Assembly (NCBI GenBank): GCA_001516045.1
Contig: LOEW01000239.1
Span: 1 to 64,000 of the forward strand
Direction of reading: 5' to 3'
Origin: Desulfosporosinus sp. BRH_c37
Lineage (GTDB): Bacteria; Bacillota; Desulfitobacteriia; Desulfitobacteriales; Desulfitobacteriaceae
Length of the DNA: 64,000 bases
Shown here piece by piece: positions 24,127-33,132 of the stretch. How positions within the stretch are numbered: position 1 is the stretch's first letter; every line of letters starts with the position of its first letter. The position numbers were made by a program, and so were the translations under genes. A model generated the notes under the pieces. The model was not told the origin of the DNA. It worked only from the letters and a program-made list of their open reading frames with translations, and ran no database searches.

Positions 24127-24324
24127 ATTTACACCAATGGCTAAGATGATTAAATAAGCTTGAACTTGCTCGCCGCTTTGAAGTGTAATTAGGGCCCCAT
24201 TCTTCTTTTTGGCAAAGGATTTTACCCCATCCTCCAAAATGAGGTTGACACCCTTGTTAAAAATGTGCTCATGGATAATGGCGGCCATTTCATAATCCAG
24301 AGGAGCCATGACCTGATTACTCAT
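24127..24324 (-). pseudogene. Fragment of NADH oxidase/CoA-disulfide reductase
   Basis: The minus-strand frame reads MSNQVMAPLDYEMAAIIHEH and later GVNLILEDGVKSF and LQSGEQVQAYLIILAIGV, the central segment of pyridine-nucleotide-disulfide oxidoreductases of the NADH oxidase/CoA-disulfide reductase type. Both the N-terminal FAD domain and the C-terminal domain are absent, so this is an internal remnant. Confidence 0.65.
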
Positions 24325-24434
24325 CACAAACTTCTCCTTCAAATATAGATTTAAAAATAGCTCTTGAAATATCATAAAGTTAAAGTATCCTAGGATTAGT
24401 ATATTATAAAGCCATTATTTAGTTAAGAGGAGTT

Positions 24435-24560
24435 GATGTGGAGGCAGTTGCGGTAGCTGTCTTTGGTATCGCTTCAGATGTTGCTTTCTCGGCGGTAATC
24501 GGTCCTTTAGTTGAAGTGTTAGTCATGATTGCTCTGATAAATTCAACGCTCTTCTTCCAA
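24435..24560 (+). pseudogene. acr3: C-terminal fragment of acr3
   Basis: The frame reads [20 protein letters not shown] followed by [19 protein letters not shown], the last two helices of Acr3. It contains exactly the end that the copy at 10075 has lost, and is closer to that copy than to the intact gene at 58097. The open frame continues to 24644 into unrelated residues. Non-functional alone. Confidence 0.8.
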
Positions 24561-24647
24561 TGCAAGTATTTTGGTAAAAATGGCTTACCAGAGCATGGCC
24601 AATATAATTTCTTGTATAAAATAAAGAATCCGAAGGGGACTTGAAAT

Positions 24648-24797
24648 ATGAAAAATGAAAATGAGAAATTATTTAATGAAAATAAGAACGCAGAGAAAAG
24701 TTCTGGAAATTTTGAAATAGAAGAACTTCCAGAAGAAAATGCTGACAATAAGAGTAAAAAGGTTGGCAAAGTCCTCTTTGAGCTTCTCGAAGGGTAA
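24648..24797 (+). CDS. Small acidic protein related to 12522-12713
   Basis: A 49-residue charged protein whose middle, NFEIEELPEENADNKSKK, matches FELEEVSEEKPDNK of the CCGG protein at 12522. The cysteine motif has become SSGN. It follows an acr3 fragment just as its relative follows a permease gene. A ribosome site (GGGGAC) precedes the ATG. It may be a decayed or repurposed member. Confidence 0.5.
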   Translation: MKNENEKLFNENKNAEKSSGNFEIEELPEENADNKSKKVGKVLFELLEG

Positions 24798-24863
24798 TAA
24801 CGAATTACTAAAAAATGGTACCGGTGGCCGTTGAAAGAGCAGTTGATAGTAATATTAAAACTC

Positions 24864-24884
24864 CCAGTCTGGGGGTTACAGAGT
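24864..24884. repeat. 21-base sequence shared with acr3 breakpoint
   Basis: An exact second occurrence of the sequence at 10972-10992 (begins ccagtctgggggttaca). Both lie beside acr3 remnants. It could be the end of a lost mobile element or a recombination target. Confidence 0.7.
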
Positions 24885-24918
24885 TTTCAAAATCAACACT
24901 TTTAACTGGTACTCTATA

Positions 24919-25053
24919 ATGTTGAACCCCCCGACCCGGTCACCATCAGGGTCAATACACGCCCTTGCAGGTTGGCTTTGACTTCCTCAAGCATCGACAC
25001 GACGGTAGCTTTGATATTGGAAAAATGCCTGAGATAGTTCTTAGACTATCGTT
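24919..25053 (-). pseudogene. Fragment of the giant activase gene
   Basis: About 135 bases match 37184-37320, near the start of the activase gene at 33133-37395, with scattered differences. It carries part of the first ASKHA ATPase domain only. It lies directly downstream of the acr3 fragment area and just beyond the glgA stop codon. Positions 25054-25134 show nothing recognisable. Confidence 0.8.
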
Positions 25054-25134
25054 ATAAACTTCAGGTGCGTTTTGGTGGATTGAGAACGAGCGTGGTCCTA
25101 TCGTCTTTTTGGAGCGCAGAGTGAATGATTAGGT

Positions 25135-26574
25135 CTAAGACATCTCTAATAACGACCTATAAATCTTAAGATACTCTTGAGCTGAACGCTCCAAGCTGAA
25201 ATTACTGTGCATGGCATTATCTTGAATCCGTTTCCAAGCATGTTGATCCTCACGAAATAACTTAATGGCCCGTTGTATAACATACAGTAATTCATGAGCG
25301 TTATAGTTAGCAAAGGAAAAACCATTTCCTCGTTCTGTATCGTTTTCATACGAAATTACAGTGTCGCTTAACCCCCCTGTATTCCGAACGACCGGAACCG
25401 CTCCATAGCGCATCGCCATCATTTGCGACATCCCACACGGTTCAAACCGCGAGGGCATGATAAATAGATCTGCTCCAGCAAAAATCTTGTGGGCCAGTTC
25501 ATCGCTATAAAGTGTACGCACGGCTAGCTTTTCTGGATATTTTTCAGCCAAGCAATGTAACCTGCTCTCATAAGACATGTTTCCCGCACCGAGAATGACA
25601 AATTGCACATCAAGGCTCATGATTTCTTCTAAAATATGAGCTACAAGATCGATCCCTTTTTGTTCGGTTAAGCGTGTGACCATCCCCAGGAGGGGAACGT
25701 CCCCTCTGATCGGAAGATTTAAGAGACTTTGTAAATACAGCTTATTGTCCAGTCTAGGCTGAGTAGAATCACGATAGGGGACTTTGAGGAGGGGATCTTG
25801 CTCTGGATTATAGAGATTATAATCTAAACCATTTAAAATACCCTTCAGAGATTCCGAGCGTTTTTGTACCCACCCCTCTAAGCCACGACCAAAATAAGCG
25901 GTCTGAATCTCGCGGGCATAAGTCGGGCTGACCGTCGTAATCTGATCGGCGTGGATCAGGGCCGCCTTCATATAACTGATTCCGCCCTCAAACTTCAAAG
26001 TATCCTCAGTATAGAACGACTTGTCTAATCCAAGCACATCATAGAGAACTTCTTCAGGGAAGATCCCTTGGTACTCCATATTATGAATGGTAAACACAGT
26101 CTTAAGCCGATGATGCAAGGGATCTTGTTGATAAAATGCTTTCAGCATCATAGGGATGAGGGCCGTATGCCAGTCATGCAAGTGTAGAATATCCGGCTTA
26201 CAGGCCGGAATGTGCCAAAGAGCTTCAAGGACAGCTCTCGAAAAAAAAGCAAATTGTTCGGCCTTATCATATTCATCATAGATACTTTGGCGACTAAAAT
26301 AGTAGTCATTATCAAGGAAATAATATTGGATTCCTTGATAGGTCATTTCTTCCAAGCCACAGTATTGACTTCGCCAGCCCACTGGAACCTTGAATTTACT
26401 GATGGATTGGAACTTTTGACGGAAATGATCAGGGATACCTTTGTATTTGGGCATGATTACACGCACATCCACGCCGAGACGTTGCAAAGCTGCCGGCAAA
26501 GACCCTCCCACTTCCCCTAAGCCACCCAGCTTTAGAAAGGGTGTAGCCTCCGTAATTACAAAAATTACCTGCAT
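25135..26574 (-). CDS. glgA: Glycogen synthase, ADP-glucose type
   Basis: A 479-residue GT5 glycosyltransferase. The N-terminal ADP-glucose motif (KLGGLGEVGGSLP; usually KTGGLGDV) and the C-terminal acceptor region with FIMPSRFEPCGMSQMMAMRYG and RNTGGLSDTV are present. Length is normal for bacterial GlgA. It extends alpha-1,4-glucan chains. It lies 11 bases after glgP on the same strand; no glgC, glgB or glgD are in the window, so the set is incomplete here. It is housekeeping carbon storage and has no evident link to the metal genes. Ribosome site GGAGGGA. Confidence 0.93.
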   Translation of the reverse strand: MQVIFVITEATPFLKLGGLGEVGGSLPAALQRLGVDVRVIMPKYKGIPDHFRQKFQSISKFKVPVGWRSQYCGLEEMTYQGIQYYFLDNDYYFSRQSIYDEYDKAEQFAFFSRAVLEALWHIPACKPDILHLHDWHTALIPMMLKAFYQQDPLHHRLKTVFTIHNMEYQGIFPEEVLYDVLGLDKSFYTEDTLKFEGGISYMKAALIHADQITTVSPTYAREIQTAYFGRGLEGWVQKRSESLKGILNGLDYNLYNPEQDPLLKVPYRDSTQPRLDNKLYLQSLLNLPIRGDVPLLGMVTRLTEQKGIDLVAHILEEIMSLDVQFVILGAGNMSYESRLHCLAEKYPEKLAVRTLYSDELAHKIFAGADLFIMPSRFEPCGMSQMMAMRYGAVPVVRNTGGLSDTVISYENDTERGNGFSFANYNAHELLYVIQRAIKLFREDQHAWKRIQDNAMHSNFSLERSAQEYLKIYRSLLEMS

Positions 26575-26585
26575 CCTATTCCCTC

Positions 26586-29009
26586 CTACTTACCGAGATT
26601 CACTTTCCATATTTCCTGGGCATATTCCGTAATCGCTCGATCGCTAGAAAACCGACTAGACTTCGCAATATTAACCAAGGCCATGCGCTGCCACGTTGGC
26701 CGTTCGTGGTAAGCTGCCGTGAGGTTATTAAAGGTTTCAATGTAACTCTCGAAATCCTTGAGCACGAAAAATTCATCGTTATAAAGCAACAGTGAGTCGT
26801 AGATAATTCTAAACTCTTCACTCGCATCCTCATTAAAAAAGCCATTAATCAATTGATCCACACATTGTCTTAGGGCTGGATTCGAGTGGTAAACATCCCA
26901 AGATCTATAATTTCTTAGACGTCCAAAGTCAATAACCTCTTCCGCCGTTAAGCCGAACACAAATATATTCTTTTCACCAACGGCTTCCTTAATTTCGACA
27001 TTAGCACCATCCAGTGTTCCCAACGTCACTGCACCATTAAACATGAATTTCATGTTTCCCGTGCCGGACGCCTCTTTACTCGCAGTGGAAATTTGTTCGC
27101 TGACGTCAGCTGCTGGATACACTAATTCTCCTACCGTAACATTGAAGTTCTCCAGAAAGACAACCTGCAACCATTGACTTGCCACTGGATCCTTCCTAAT
27201 CTTGCGGGCCAACGAATTAATGAGCTTAATCACCGTTTTAGCATAATGATACCCCGGAGCCGCTTTTCCGCCAAAGATGAACGTGAAGGATTCCTTAAAA
27301 GCAGCAGGGTTTTCATAGGCTTGGTTATACAGATACATGATCTTTAGCACATTAAGTAATTGCCGTTTATAAGCATGTAACCTCTTGACATGAACATCAA
27401 ACAAAGACGCTGGATCAAGGATGACATCCTGTTTCTCTTCAACCCATTTTAGCAAGTTGACTTTGTTTTGATATTTCACCACTGCTAATTTTTCCAGGAA
27501 AGAGGCGTCCTGTTCATAGGCACGCAACTTTCGTAGTTCCCGGGCGTCTTTGATCCAGGCTGGGCCTAAACTCTCTGTCAGCAGACGCGACAACGTAGGA
27601 TTGGCCGCTAAGAGAAACCTTCTGTGATTAACCCCATTGGTTTTATTATTAAATTTGTAGCCAAAAACCCGATAAAAATCTTTAAATAGCTCATGTTTGA
27701 GGATATCCGTATGCAAGGCCGCAACCCCATTGACTGACGAACTGCCAATGACCGCTAGATTGGCCATCACAACCTGTCCATTCTTGAGGATTCGTGTTCC
27801 TTGAATTAGCTCCTCCTCACCTGGGAAACGAGAACGTAACGTTTCTAAAAATCGTCGTTCGATTTCATCTACAATCATAAAAATTCTCGGCAGTAAGTTG
27901 CTAAACATATCAATAGGCCAAACTTCTAAGGCTTCCGGCATGATCGTATGATTGGTGAACGAAATGGCATCGACGGTTATCTCCCAAGCCTCATCCCAGC
28001 ATAGGCCTTCTTCGTCTATAAAAATCCGCATTAGCTCAGGAATACACAGGGTTGGATGGGTATCATTAATATGAATCGCTATCCACCGTGCAAAATCGTG
28101 CCAAGCAATCTTTTTCTTCTTGTAAGTACGCACGATTGACCCCAACCCTGCAGCCACGAAAAAGTACTCTTGCTTCAAGCGTAATTCTTTGCCCGCACGG
28201 CTAGAATCATCAGGGTAGAGGACGTAAGAAATCGCTTCAATTTCCGAACTACTAGCCATAGCATGCTGAAAGTCTCCGTGATTAAACGATTCCAAATCCA
28301 GCTCTGAAACAGCCGGTTCCGCCCCCCACAGCCTCAGATTATTAATGGTAGCAGGATTCTGATAACTCATGACGGGTACGTCATAAGGCACGGCCAACAC
28401 AGGTTCATAATTTTCATGCCGTACTTTCAGTTTCCCCTCATTCATCTCCATACGCACATTTCCTTTAAACTTAACGATGATTGCCTTACCGGGTTTCCTC
28501 GTCTCCCAAGGAAACCCATTCCGCAACCAGTTATCGGCTACTTCATGCTGATAACCCCTTAGTATTCGTTGTTCAAACATGCCATATTTATAACGGATAC
28601 AATTACCATGTCCTTTGATCCCCAAAAAGGCCATTGAATCCAGATAACAAGCAGCTAATCTTCCTAAGCCGCCATTACCTAAACCTGGGTCACTCTCCTG
28701 TTGTAGTATCTCATCGAGATCAATGTTAAGCTCAGATAGTCCTGCGCGAACAATTTCCTGCAATTCAAGATTCACAAGATAATAATTCAAAAGTCTGCCA
28801 ATCAGAAATTCCATAGAGAAATAATAAACTTGCTTAGAGTTTCTCTCGACTTGTGTACCTGACACTTGACAGACTGCCATGTTTTCGTGTAGACAGCATA
28901 CTAAAGCACTATATTTATTCCACAACGTCGCTTCTTGCAGCAAGACCCCTTCTGTTTTGACTAAGGTCTGCTCATACTCCAGCTTAAAACTTTCTTTATC
29001 ACTGAACAC
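26586..29009 (-). CDS. glgP: Glycogen/maltodextrin phosphorylase
   Basis: An 807-residue GT35 phosphorylase. The pyridoxal-phosphate site EASGTGNMKFMFNGAVTLGT, the GLGNGGLGRLAACYLDS region near the N-terminus and KTNGVNHRRF are all recognisable. It releases glucose-1-phosphate from glycogen. A GTG at 29009 preceded by GAGGGGGG is preferred as the start; an ATG at 29051 extends the frame by 14 residues but has no ribosome site. It forms a two-gene operon with glgA. Confidence 0.92.
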   Translation of the reverse strand: MFSDKESFKLEYEQTLVKTEGVLLQEATLWNKYSALVCCLHENMAVCQVSGTQVERNSKQVYYFSMEFLIGRLLNYYLVNLELQEIVRAGLSELNIDLDEILQQESDPGLGNGGLGRLAACYLDSMAFLGIKGHGNCIRYKYGMFEQRILRGYQHEVADNWLRNGFPWETRKPGKAIIVKFKGNVRMEMNEGKLKVRHENYEPVLAVPYDVPVMSYQNPATINNLRLWGAEPAVSELDLESFNHGDFQHAMASSSEIEAISYVLYPDDSSRAGKELRLKQEYFFVAAGLGSIVRTYKKKKIAWHDFARWIAIHINDTHPTLCIPELMRIFIDEEGLCWDEAWEITVDAISFTNHTIMPEALEVWPIDMFSNLLPRIFMIVDEIERRFLETLRSRFPGEEELIQGTRILKNGQVVMANLAVIGSSSVNGVAALHTDILKHELFKDFYRVFGYKFNNKTNGVNHRRFLLAANPTLSRLLTESLGPAWIKDARELRKLRAYEQDASFLEKLAVVKYQNKVNLLKWVEEKQDVILDPASLFDVHVKRLHAYKRQLLNVLKIMYLYNQAYENPAAFKESFTFIFGGKAAPGYHYAKTVIKLINSLARKIRKDPVASQWLQVVFLENFNVTVGELVYPAADVSEQISTASKEASGTGNMKFMFNGAVTLGTLDGANVEIKEAVGEKNIFVFGLTAEEVIDFGRLRNYRSWDVYHSNPALRQCVDQLINGFFNEDASEEFRIIYDSLLLYNDEFFVLKDFESYIETFNNLTAAYHERPTWQRMALVNIAKSSRFSSDRAITEYAQEIWKVNLGK

Positions 29010-29200
29010 TTCTAATCCCCCCTCGTCCTTCAGCAATTTTCTCTGCGGCATGCCTTAGTATTAGTAACTTCGAATGAACATTGCGTCTCAAAGATGCTTT
29101 GGGGCGTTTGCTTTCTAAGCTTGAATCTTGAAATTGCTCCCCTCTCTAAGTTATTAAAATATCTATCGTGGCAGATAAAGCAAGTGTACGGCTCAGGTGC

Positions 29201-30376
29201 CTAGTTATAGATATAATCACGGGTCCATGGCAAGTGATTATTAGGTCCTTTGCAAAATATAAACTGGTGTAGGTCAATATTGCCACAGTTGAAGTTAGCA
29301 GCACACGATTGAAGATAGAGGTTCCACATCCGGATAAAGGATTCATCTTTACTCTCGCGGATTTTCGGCAGGGCCTGTTCGAAGTTATGAGCCCAGTGTT
29401 CTAATGTGCGGGTATAATGATTTCTCAGACTTTCAACATCGAGTAAGTAAAAATCATGACTTTCCATCTGACGAATCAGTTCAGAGACCATGGGAATATA
29501 GCCCCCAGGAAAAATGTACTTATTAATCCAGGAATTCGTGCCATTATCATCTCGTCCTGTGATGGAGTGAAGCAGAGAAATTCCCCCATCGACCAGTAAA
29601 TTTTGGACAGTGGCAAAATACTCACCTAAGTGTTCCTTGCCAACATGCTCGAGCATTCCTACACTAACGACTCGATCGAAGACCTGATCTTTAATCTCCC
29701 GATAATCTAACAGTTGAACCTCAACCCAATCGTTTAAATGTTCCTGCTCAATTCGGCTCTTAACCTGGTCATATTGTTCTTGGCTAAGCGTGATACCAAG
29801 GGCCTTAACGTGGTATTGTTTAGCTGCTGCAAGGATTAATTCCCCCCAACCGCAACCAATATCCACCAAACGCTGCCCTTCTTGAAGATCGAGTTTGCGC
29901 AGAATATGATCCACTTTATTTTTCTGGGCTTGAACCAAAGTATCTTCGGGAGATTTAAAATAAGCACACGAATAGGTTAAGGTGTCATCTAGCCATAATC
30001 GGTAAAAATCATTGCCAATGTCATAATGATGGTGCACGTTTTCCTTGCTTTTCCGGACCCCGTTGGAAATGAATTTAGCCAACTTCAGATAGGCCGGGTT
30101 ATGATGCAAAAAGCTGTCTTGGTTCTTATAAAGAGATTCGATCACATCCCGGACACTTCCCACGATTTCAAGTTTATCCTGCATATACGCTTCACCAAAA
30201 GCTAAGGAAGAGTCCCCGATGAGCTCTGACTTGGGAATGGGCTCACGCAAAATGATTTGGAACTTCGGATCCCCTTCACCAAACTGATGGATATCCCCAT
30301 CCCAGAAATTCACCTGGCAGGAATCAGAAAAAAGGCCCTCAAAGAGATTTTCATAAAATAGTTTGTCAACATTCAT
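29201..30376 (-). CDS. cfa: Cyclopropane-fatty-acyl-phospholipid synthase
   Basis: A 391-residue SAM-dependent methyltransferase: LVDIGCGWGELILAAA (SAM motif I), the preceding YDIGNDFYRLWLDDTLTYSCAYF segment, and SVGMLEHVGKEHLGEYF. It methylates unsaturated lipid chains in the membrane, usually under acid or solvent stress. AGGTGGGG precedes the ATG. Pieces of its 3' end recur as fossils at about 13528 and 50230, and its upstream region recurs at 52545-52745, so this gene once existed in at least one other copy. Confidence 0.93.
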   Translation of the reverse strand: MNVDKLFYENLFEGLFSDSCQVNFWDGDIHQFGEGDPKFQIILREPIPKSELIGDSSLAFGEAYMQDKLEIVGSVRDVIESLYKNQDSFLHHNPAYLKLAKFISNGVRKSKENVHHHYDIGNDFYRLWLDDTLTYSCAYFKSPEDTLVQAQKNKVDHILRKLDLQEGQRLVDIGCGWGELILAAAKQYHVKALGITLSQEQYDQVKSRIEQEHLNDWVEVQLLDYREIKDQVFDRVVSVGMLEHVGKEHLGEYFATVQNLLVDGGISLLHSITGRDDNGTNSWINKYIFPGGYIPMVSELIRQMESHDFYLLDVESLRNHYTRTLEHWAHNFEQALPKIRESKDESFIRMWNLYLQSCAANFNCGNIDLHQFIFCKGPNNHLPWTRDYIYN

Positions 30377-30852
30377 TAAAATTCCCCACCTTTCTTTTTA
30401 GGATGAAAAATAGTTTAAATGCCTACTAGAATACGCAAGTGTCTAGATCTATCGCCTTATAAGCTAAACTTATCAAATGCAGACCTCTTCATAAAAAGGA
30501 TTACTGGTTAAATATTCTAAAGGGTGATTTAAGAAAAACAAATTGACCCTTACTTGAAAGTAGGAAGGTAAATAACAGGTGCTAAAATTATTATATTAGA
30601 AATACATAATATAATAATTTTAGCACTTTATTCTTAAAAAACAAGGGGTACTTTTAATAATTATTTTAAGAAAGAAGCGGCCATGCCTGGCTTTAGGCAG
30701 AGGAAGTCGGTTTGAGTCAAAAGAGGGGAGGGAGAATTGTGCGCATGGTAATTTCAAATATTGTTGTACTTAAATCATAAATTATATTATAATATTATTA
30801 AATAGTTGCTTCTTGGGCAGATTATAATAAAATTAAGAATCGAGGGGTTTTT
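30377..30852. promoter_or_regulatory. Divergent intergenic region, cfa / arsR
   Basis: No gene is seen. The cfa promoter side (30377-30570) recurs at 52566-52745. A 48-base perfect inverted repeat lies at 30579-30626. AT-rich sequence at 30770-30800 (aaattatattataatattatt) precedes the arsR start and is repeated at 42210-42240 before the broken arsR copy. Confidence 0.7.
30579..30626. promoter_or_regulatory. Perfect inverted repeat, ArsR-type operator
   Basis: Two 20-base arms (gtgctaaaattattatatta and its exact complement) flank an eight-base spacer. The inner 15-8-15 layout is the same as at 41710-41747 and very near that at 54847-54882, both upstream of CMD/MFS operons. The AT-rich core fits ArsR-family operators. 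Confidence 0.75.
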
Positions 30853-31185
30853 GTGGAAGCACAGATCATATCCATGAAGAGTGATTTTTTTAAGGCTTTA
30901 GCACACCCTACTCGGATAAGTATCCTCGAACGACTGGCGAAGAACGGCGAAGAAGTGTGTGTTTGTGACCTGATTGAGGATTTGGGAGTTGAACAGTCAA
31001 ATTTATCCCAACACTTGAGTATTTTGCGCAAACAACAAATCATTACATCTACTAAAGTGGGCTTAAAAGTTATGTATCGAGTCAAATATCCTGAAGTACT
31101 AACCATTTTAGAGAAGGTCCAGAAGATTCTTTCTCAACAATTTCAAGAAGGGGAAGCTTTGATGAGGCATCTTGCCGACCGGTAA
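30853..31185 (+). CDS. arsR: ArsR-family repressor
   Basis: A 110-residue ArsR protein: FFKALAHPTRISILERLAKN, EEVCVCDLIEDLGVEQSNLSQHLSILRK with the cysteine pair, and a wing VGLKVMYRV. GTG start after GAGGGG. It belongs to a different subgroup from the arsR copies at 266 and 13917. A damaged duplicate is at 42283. It probably binds the AT-rich inverted repeats in this region. No efflux gene follows directly; the next genes are small cysteine proteins. Confidence 0.87.
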   Translation: MEAQIISMKSDFFKALAHPTRISILERLAKNGEEVCVCDLIEDLGVEQSNLSQHLSILRKQQIITSTKVGLKVMYRVKYPEVLTILEKVQKILSQQFQEGEALMRHLADR

Positions 31186-31383
31186 TAGGCTGGAAATGTT
31201 ATTCTTAAAGATGTAGTCCTCTGGCTTAGCGAAACCAAATTTTAGATTGAAAAGCTTCCTGTAGTAGACTTGCTTGTTGTTCTATTGCAGGAGGTTCTTT
31301 AATATAATTTGAATCTGTAATTAAAGATTGTATTGGCTAAGAGAAAATAGATGACTAAAGTAGGAAAATGGAGGGTGTGGCGT

Positions 31384-31620
31384 ATGAGAACATGTCGTAA
31401 CTGCGGTCTGAGTATTGAAGAAGGCAACAATCTAGTAAGCTGCTTTAAGTATAAGACGACGAATAATTCAGAAGAGGAAAAAGCTGATTGCCTCTATTAC
31501 ATTGAAAAAATTATTGAGGATGGTGAACCTTTACCTCCAATACAACATCTTCTTTTGGTAGAACAAGAATTAGGAAAAGGAAAAATGAAAATCAGTATAA
31601 ATGATGGTTTTCGACTATAA
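31384..31620 (+). CDS. Small zinc-ribbon-like protein
   Basis: A 78-residue protein beginning MRTCRNCGLSIEEGNNLVSC, with a CxxC knuckle, a later cysteine and a CLYY. No family is recognised. GGAGGG precedes the ATG at 31384; an upstream ATG at 31351 lacks a site. Its stop codon directly abuts the YnfA fragment, so the gene may have been joined to it by deletion. Confidence 0.55.
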   Translation: MRTCRNCGLSIEEGNNLVSCFKYKTTNNSEEEKADCLYYIEKIIEDGEPLPPIQHLLLVEQELGKGKMKISINDGFRL

Positions 31621-31622
31621 TC

Positions 31623-31826
31623 CTCATTCGTTACGGTGTCATACCCACCTTGCGGAAATTTCCAGATTTTGGCAGAGTTTATGCAGCTTATGGAGGGATT
31701 TTCATCTTTCTTGCTGTCTTATGGGGTTGGGGAATTGATCATAAAGTACCCGATATGTACGATTGGATCGGGACTGTTATATATCTAGTTGGTGTTTCTA
31801 TAATGTTGTGGGCTCCGCGTCATTAA
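31623..31826 (+). pseudogene. C-terminal part of YnfA/UPF0060 membrane protein
   Basis: Reads LRYGVIPTLRKFPDFGRVYA, then YGGIFIFLAVLWGWGIDHK and WIGTVIYLVGVSIMLWAPRH, the last two helices of the UPF0060 (YnfA) family. The first half and the start codon are missing. UPF0060 genes are often found in arsenic islands. Confidence 0.75.
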
Positions 31827-31864
31827 ATTTATAGACCCTTCGCAGTGAAAGGAATGGCTTAATC

Positions 31865-32209
31865 ATGAATATTGGAATTTTCCCTTGCCAAGGCCGATGT
31901 AATGTCAGTATGATGACAAAAACGGTGGCTGAATTTTTCGTTGATGACGAAATAATACGTGTACTACCTCATTTAAGTTTACCTCTTGAAAACGAAAGTG
32001 GGGTTAAGGAAAAGTATATTGCCCTTAATGGCTGCCCAGCAAAATGTGCTTCTAAGGAATTTGATCTCGCCAGAATTAAACCAGATGAGGAAATCGTTAT
32101 GACTAAGGATTTTGATCCAAAAAACAATGAAAAATATGCAGAGTTGTTAAATATTGATGAAGAGGTATTCTTAGTGCAGGAAGTGATCGAACGATTATTG
32201 GGTTCGTAA
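31865..32209 (+). CDS. DGC-like protein, NGC variant (copy 1)
   Basis: A 114-residue protein of the DGC/putative zinc-binding group: FPCQGRCNVSMMTK at the start and LNGCPAKCASKEF in place of DGC. Near-identical to 62032-62379. It lies before xdhC with 23 bases between. Repeated presence near arsenic genes suggests a role in thiol or metalloid handling, unproven. Confidence 0.78.
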   Translation: MNIGIFPCQGRCNVSMMTKTVAEFFVDDEIIRVLPHLSLPLENESGVKEKYIALNGCPAKCASKEFDLARIKPDEEIVMTKDFDPKNNEKYAELLNIDEEVFLVQEVIERLLGS

Positions 32210-32232
32210 TCATTGGTAAGGGGAGGAAGAAT

Positions 32233-33027
32233 GTGAAGATCTTAGAAGAACAGTTAAAAGCTGAGAAGGAAGGTATTTCCTATGCGCTGTTGACGGTGGC
32301 GGAGACCGAAGGCACCTCTCCCTGCAAGGTTGGTAAGAAGATGCTGTTGCTCGATGATGGAACCACTTTTGGGACAGTAGGCGGGGGCGAGTTTGAACGC
32401 CAGGCGCTTGAAGAAGCTGCCCAAGCAATTAAAGACAGACAGAGCTTTTTTAAGCGATACACCCATATTCCTACGTATGAAGAGCAGGGCCTGGGGTGCA
32501 GTTTTCAAGTGAGTTTGCTGGTGGAGGTCGTTTGTCCCACATTGCTGCTTGTGGTCTGCGGTGCCGGACATGTAGGCAGCGCGGTGTTGAGACTGGCAAG
32601 AATCGTTCATTTTGAGACTATACTAATTGATAGCCGACGGCCGGATCAAATTCAGGAAACAATTGAACTTGCAGATCGTTTTATATCCTGTGAGACATTT
32701 GAATCAGGAATTTCAAGTACAAGTATTCATGATGGAGCCTATTATTTGTGCTGCGCCCCAACGCACACTCAGGATAAATCTGCTCTTAAAGGTGCGTTGC
32801 AAAAGAATTTCGCCTATGTTGGGATGCTTGGCAGCATTAAAAAGACCAAGGAAATTTACCTACAGCTTGAACAAGACGGTATCAACAGGGATTTGCTTGA
32901 GCAAGTCTATACGCCTGTCGGTTTGGATATCTGCGACATGTCACCTGAAGAAGTAGCATTTTCCGTGTTAGCAGAGATTCTAATGTTAAAAAATGGTGGC
33001 ACGGGTAGATCTCGTAAAGATCGCTAG
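32233..33027 (+). CDS. XdhC/CoxI-family molybdoenzyme maturation factor
   Basis: A 264-residue protein with the N-terminal XdhC region (GTSPCKVGKKMLL, GTVGGGEFE) and a C-terminal Rossmann domain (LVVCGAGHVGSAVLRLA; GMLGSIKKTKEIY; GLDICDMSPEEVAFSVLAEI). XdhC proteins bind and sulfurate the molybdenum cofactor for xanthine-dehydrogenase-type enzymes; a short XdhC is linked to selenium-dependent hydroxylases. No such hydroxylase is in the window. GTG start after GGGAGG. Confidence 0.88.
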   Translation: MKILEEQLKAEKEGISYALLTVAETEGTSPCKVGKKMLLLDDGTTFGTVGGGEFERQALEEAAQAIKDRQSFFKRYTHIPTYEEQGLGCSFQVSLLVEVVCPTLLLVVCGAGHVGSAVLRLARIVHFETILIDSRRPDQIQETIELADRFISCETFESGISSTSIHDGAYYLCCAPTHTQDKSALKGALQKNFAYVGMLGSIKKTKEIYLQLEQDGINRDLLEQVYTPVGLDICDMSPEEVAFSVLAEILMLKNGGTGRSRKDR

Positions 33028-33087
33028 ACTTTGGGCCTTTTCCGTTGTCCAACGTAAGACTCCTGTGAAAATATTATGACAAAAATC

Positions 33088-33115
33088 AACCTCAATGGCC
33101 AGGGCCTTTGAGGTT
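33088..33115. terminator. Bidirectional terminator between xdhC and activase gene
   Basis: Stem aacctcaatggcc with ggcctttgaggtt (one mismatch), between two converging genes. Confidence 0.7.
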
Positions 33116-33132
33116 ATTTAACGATCATTGGC

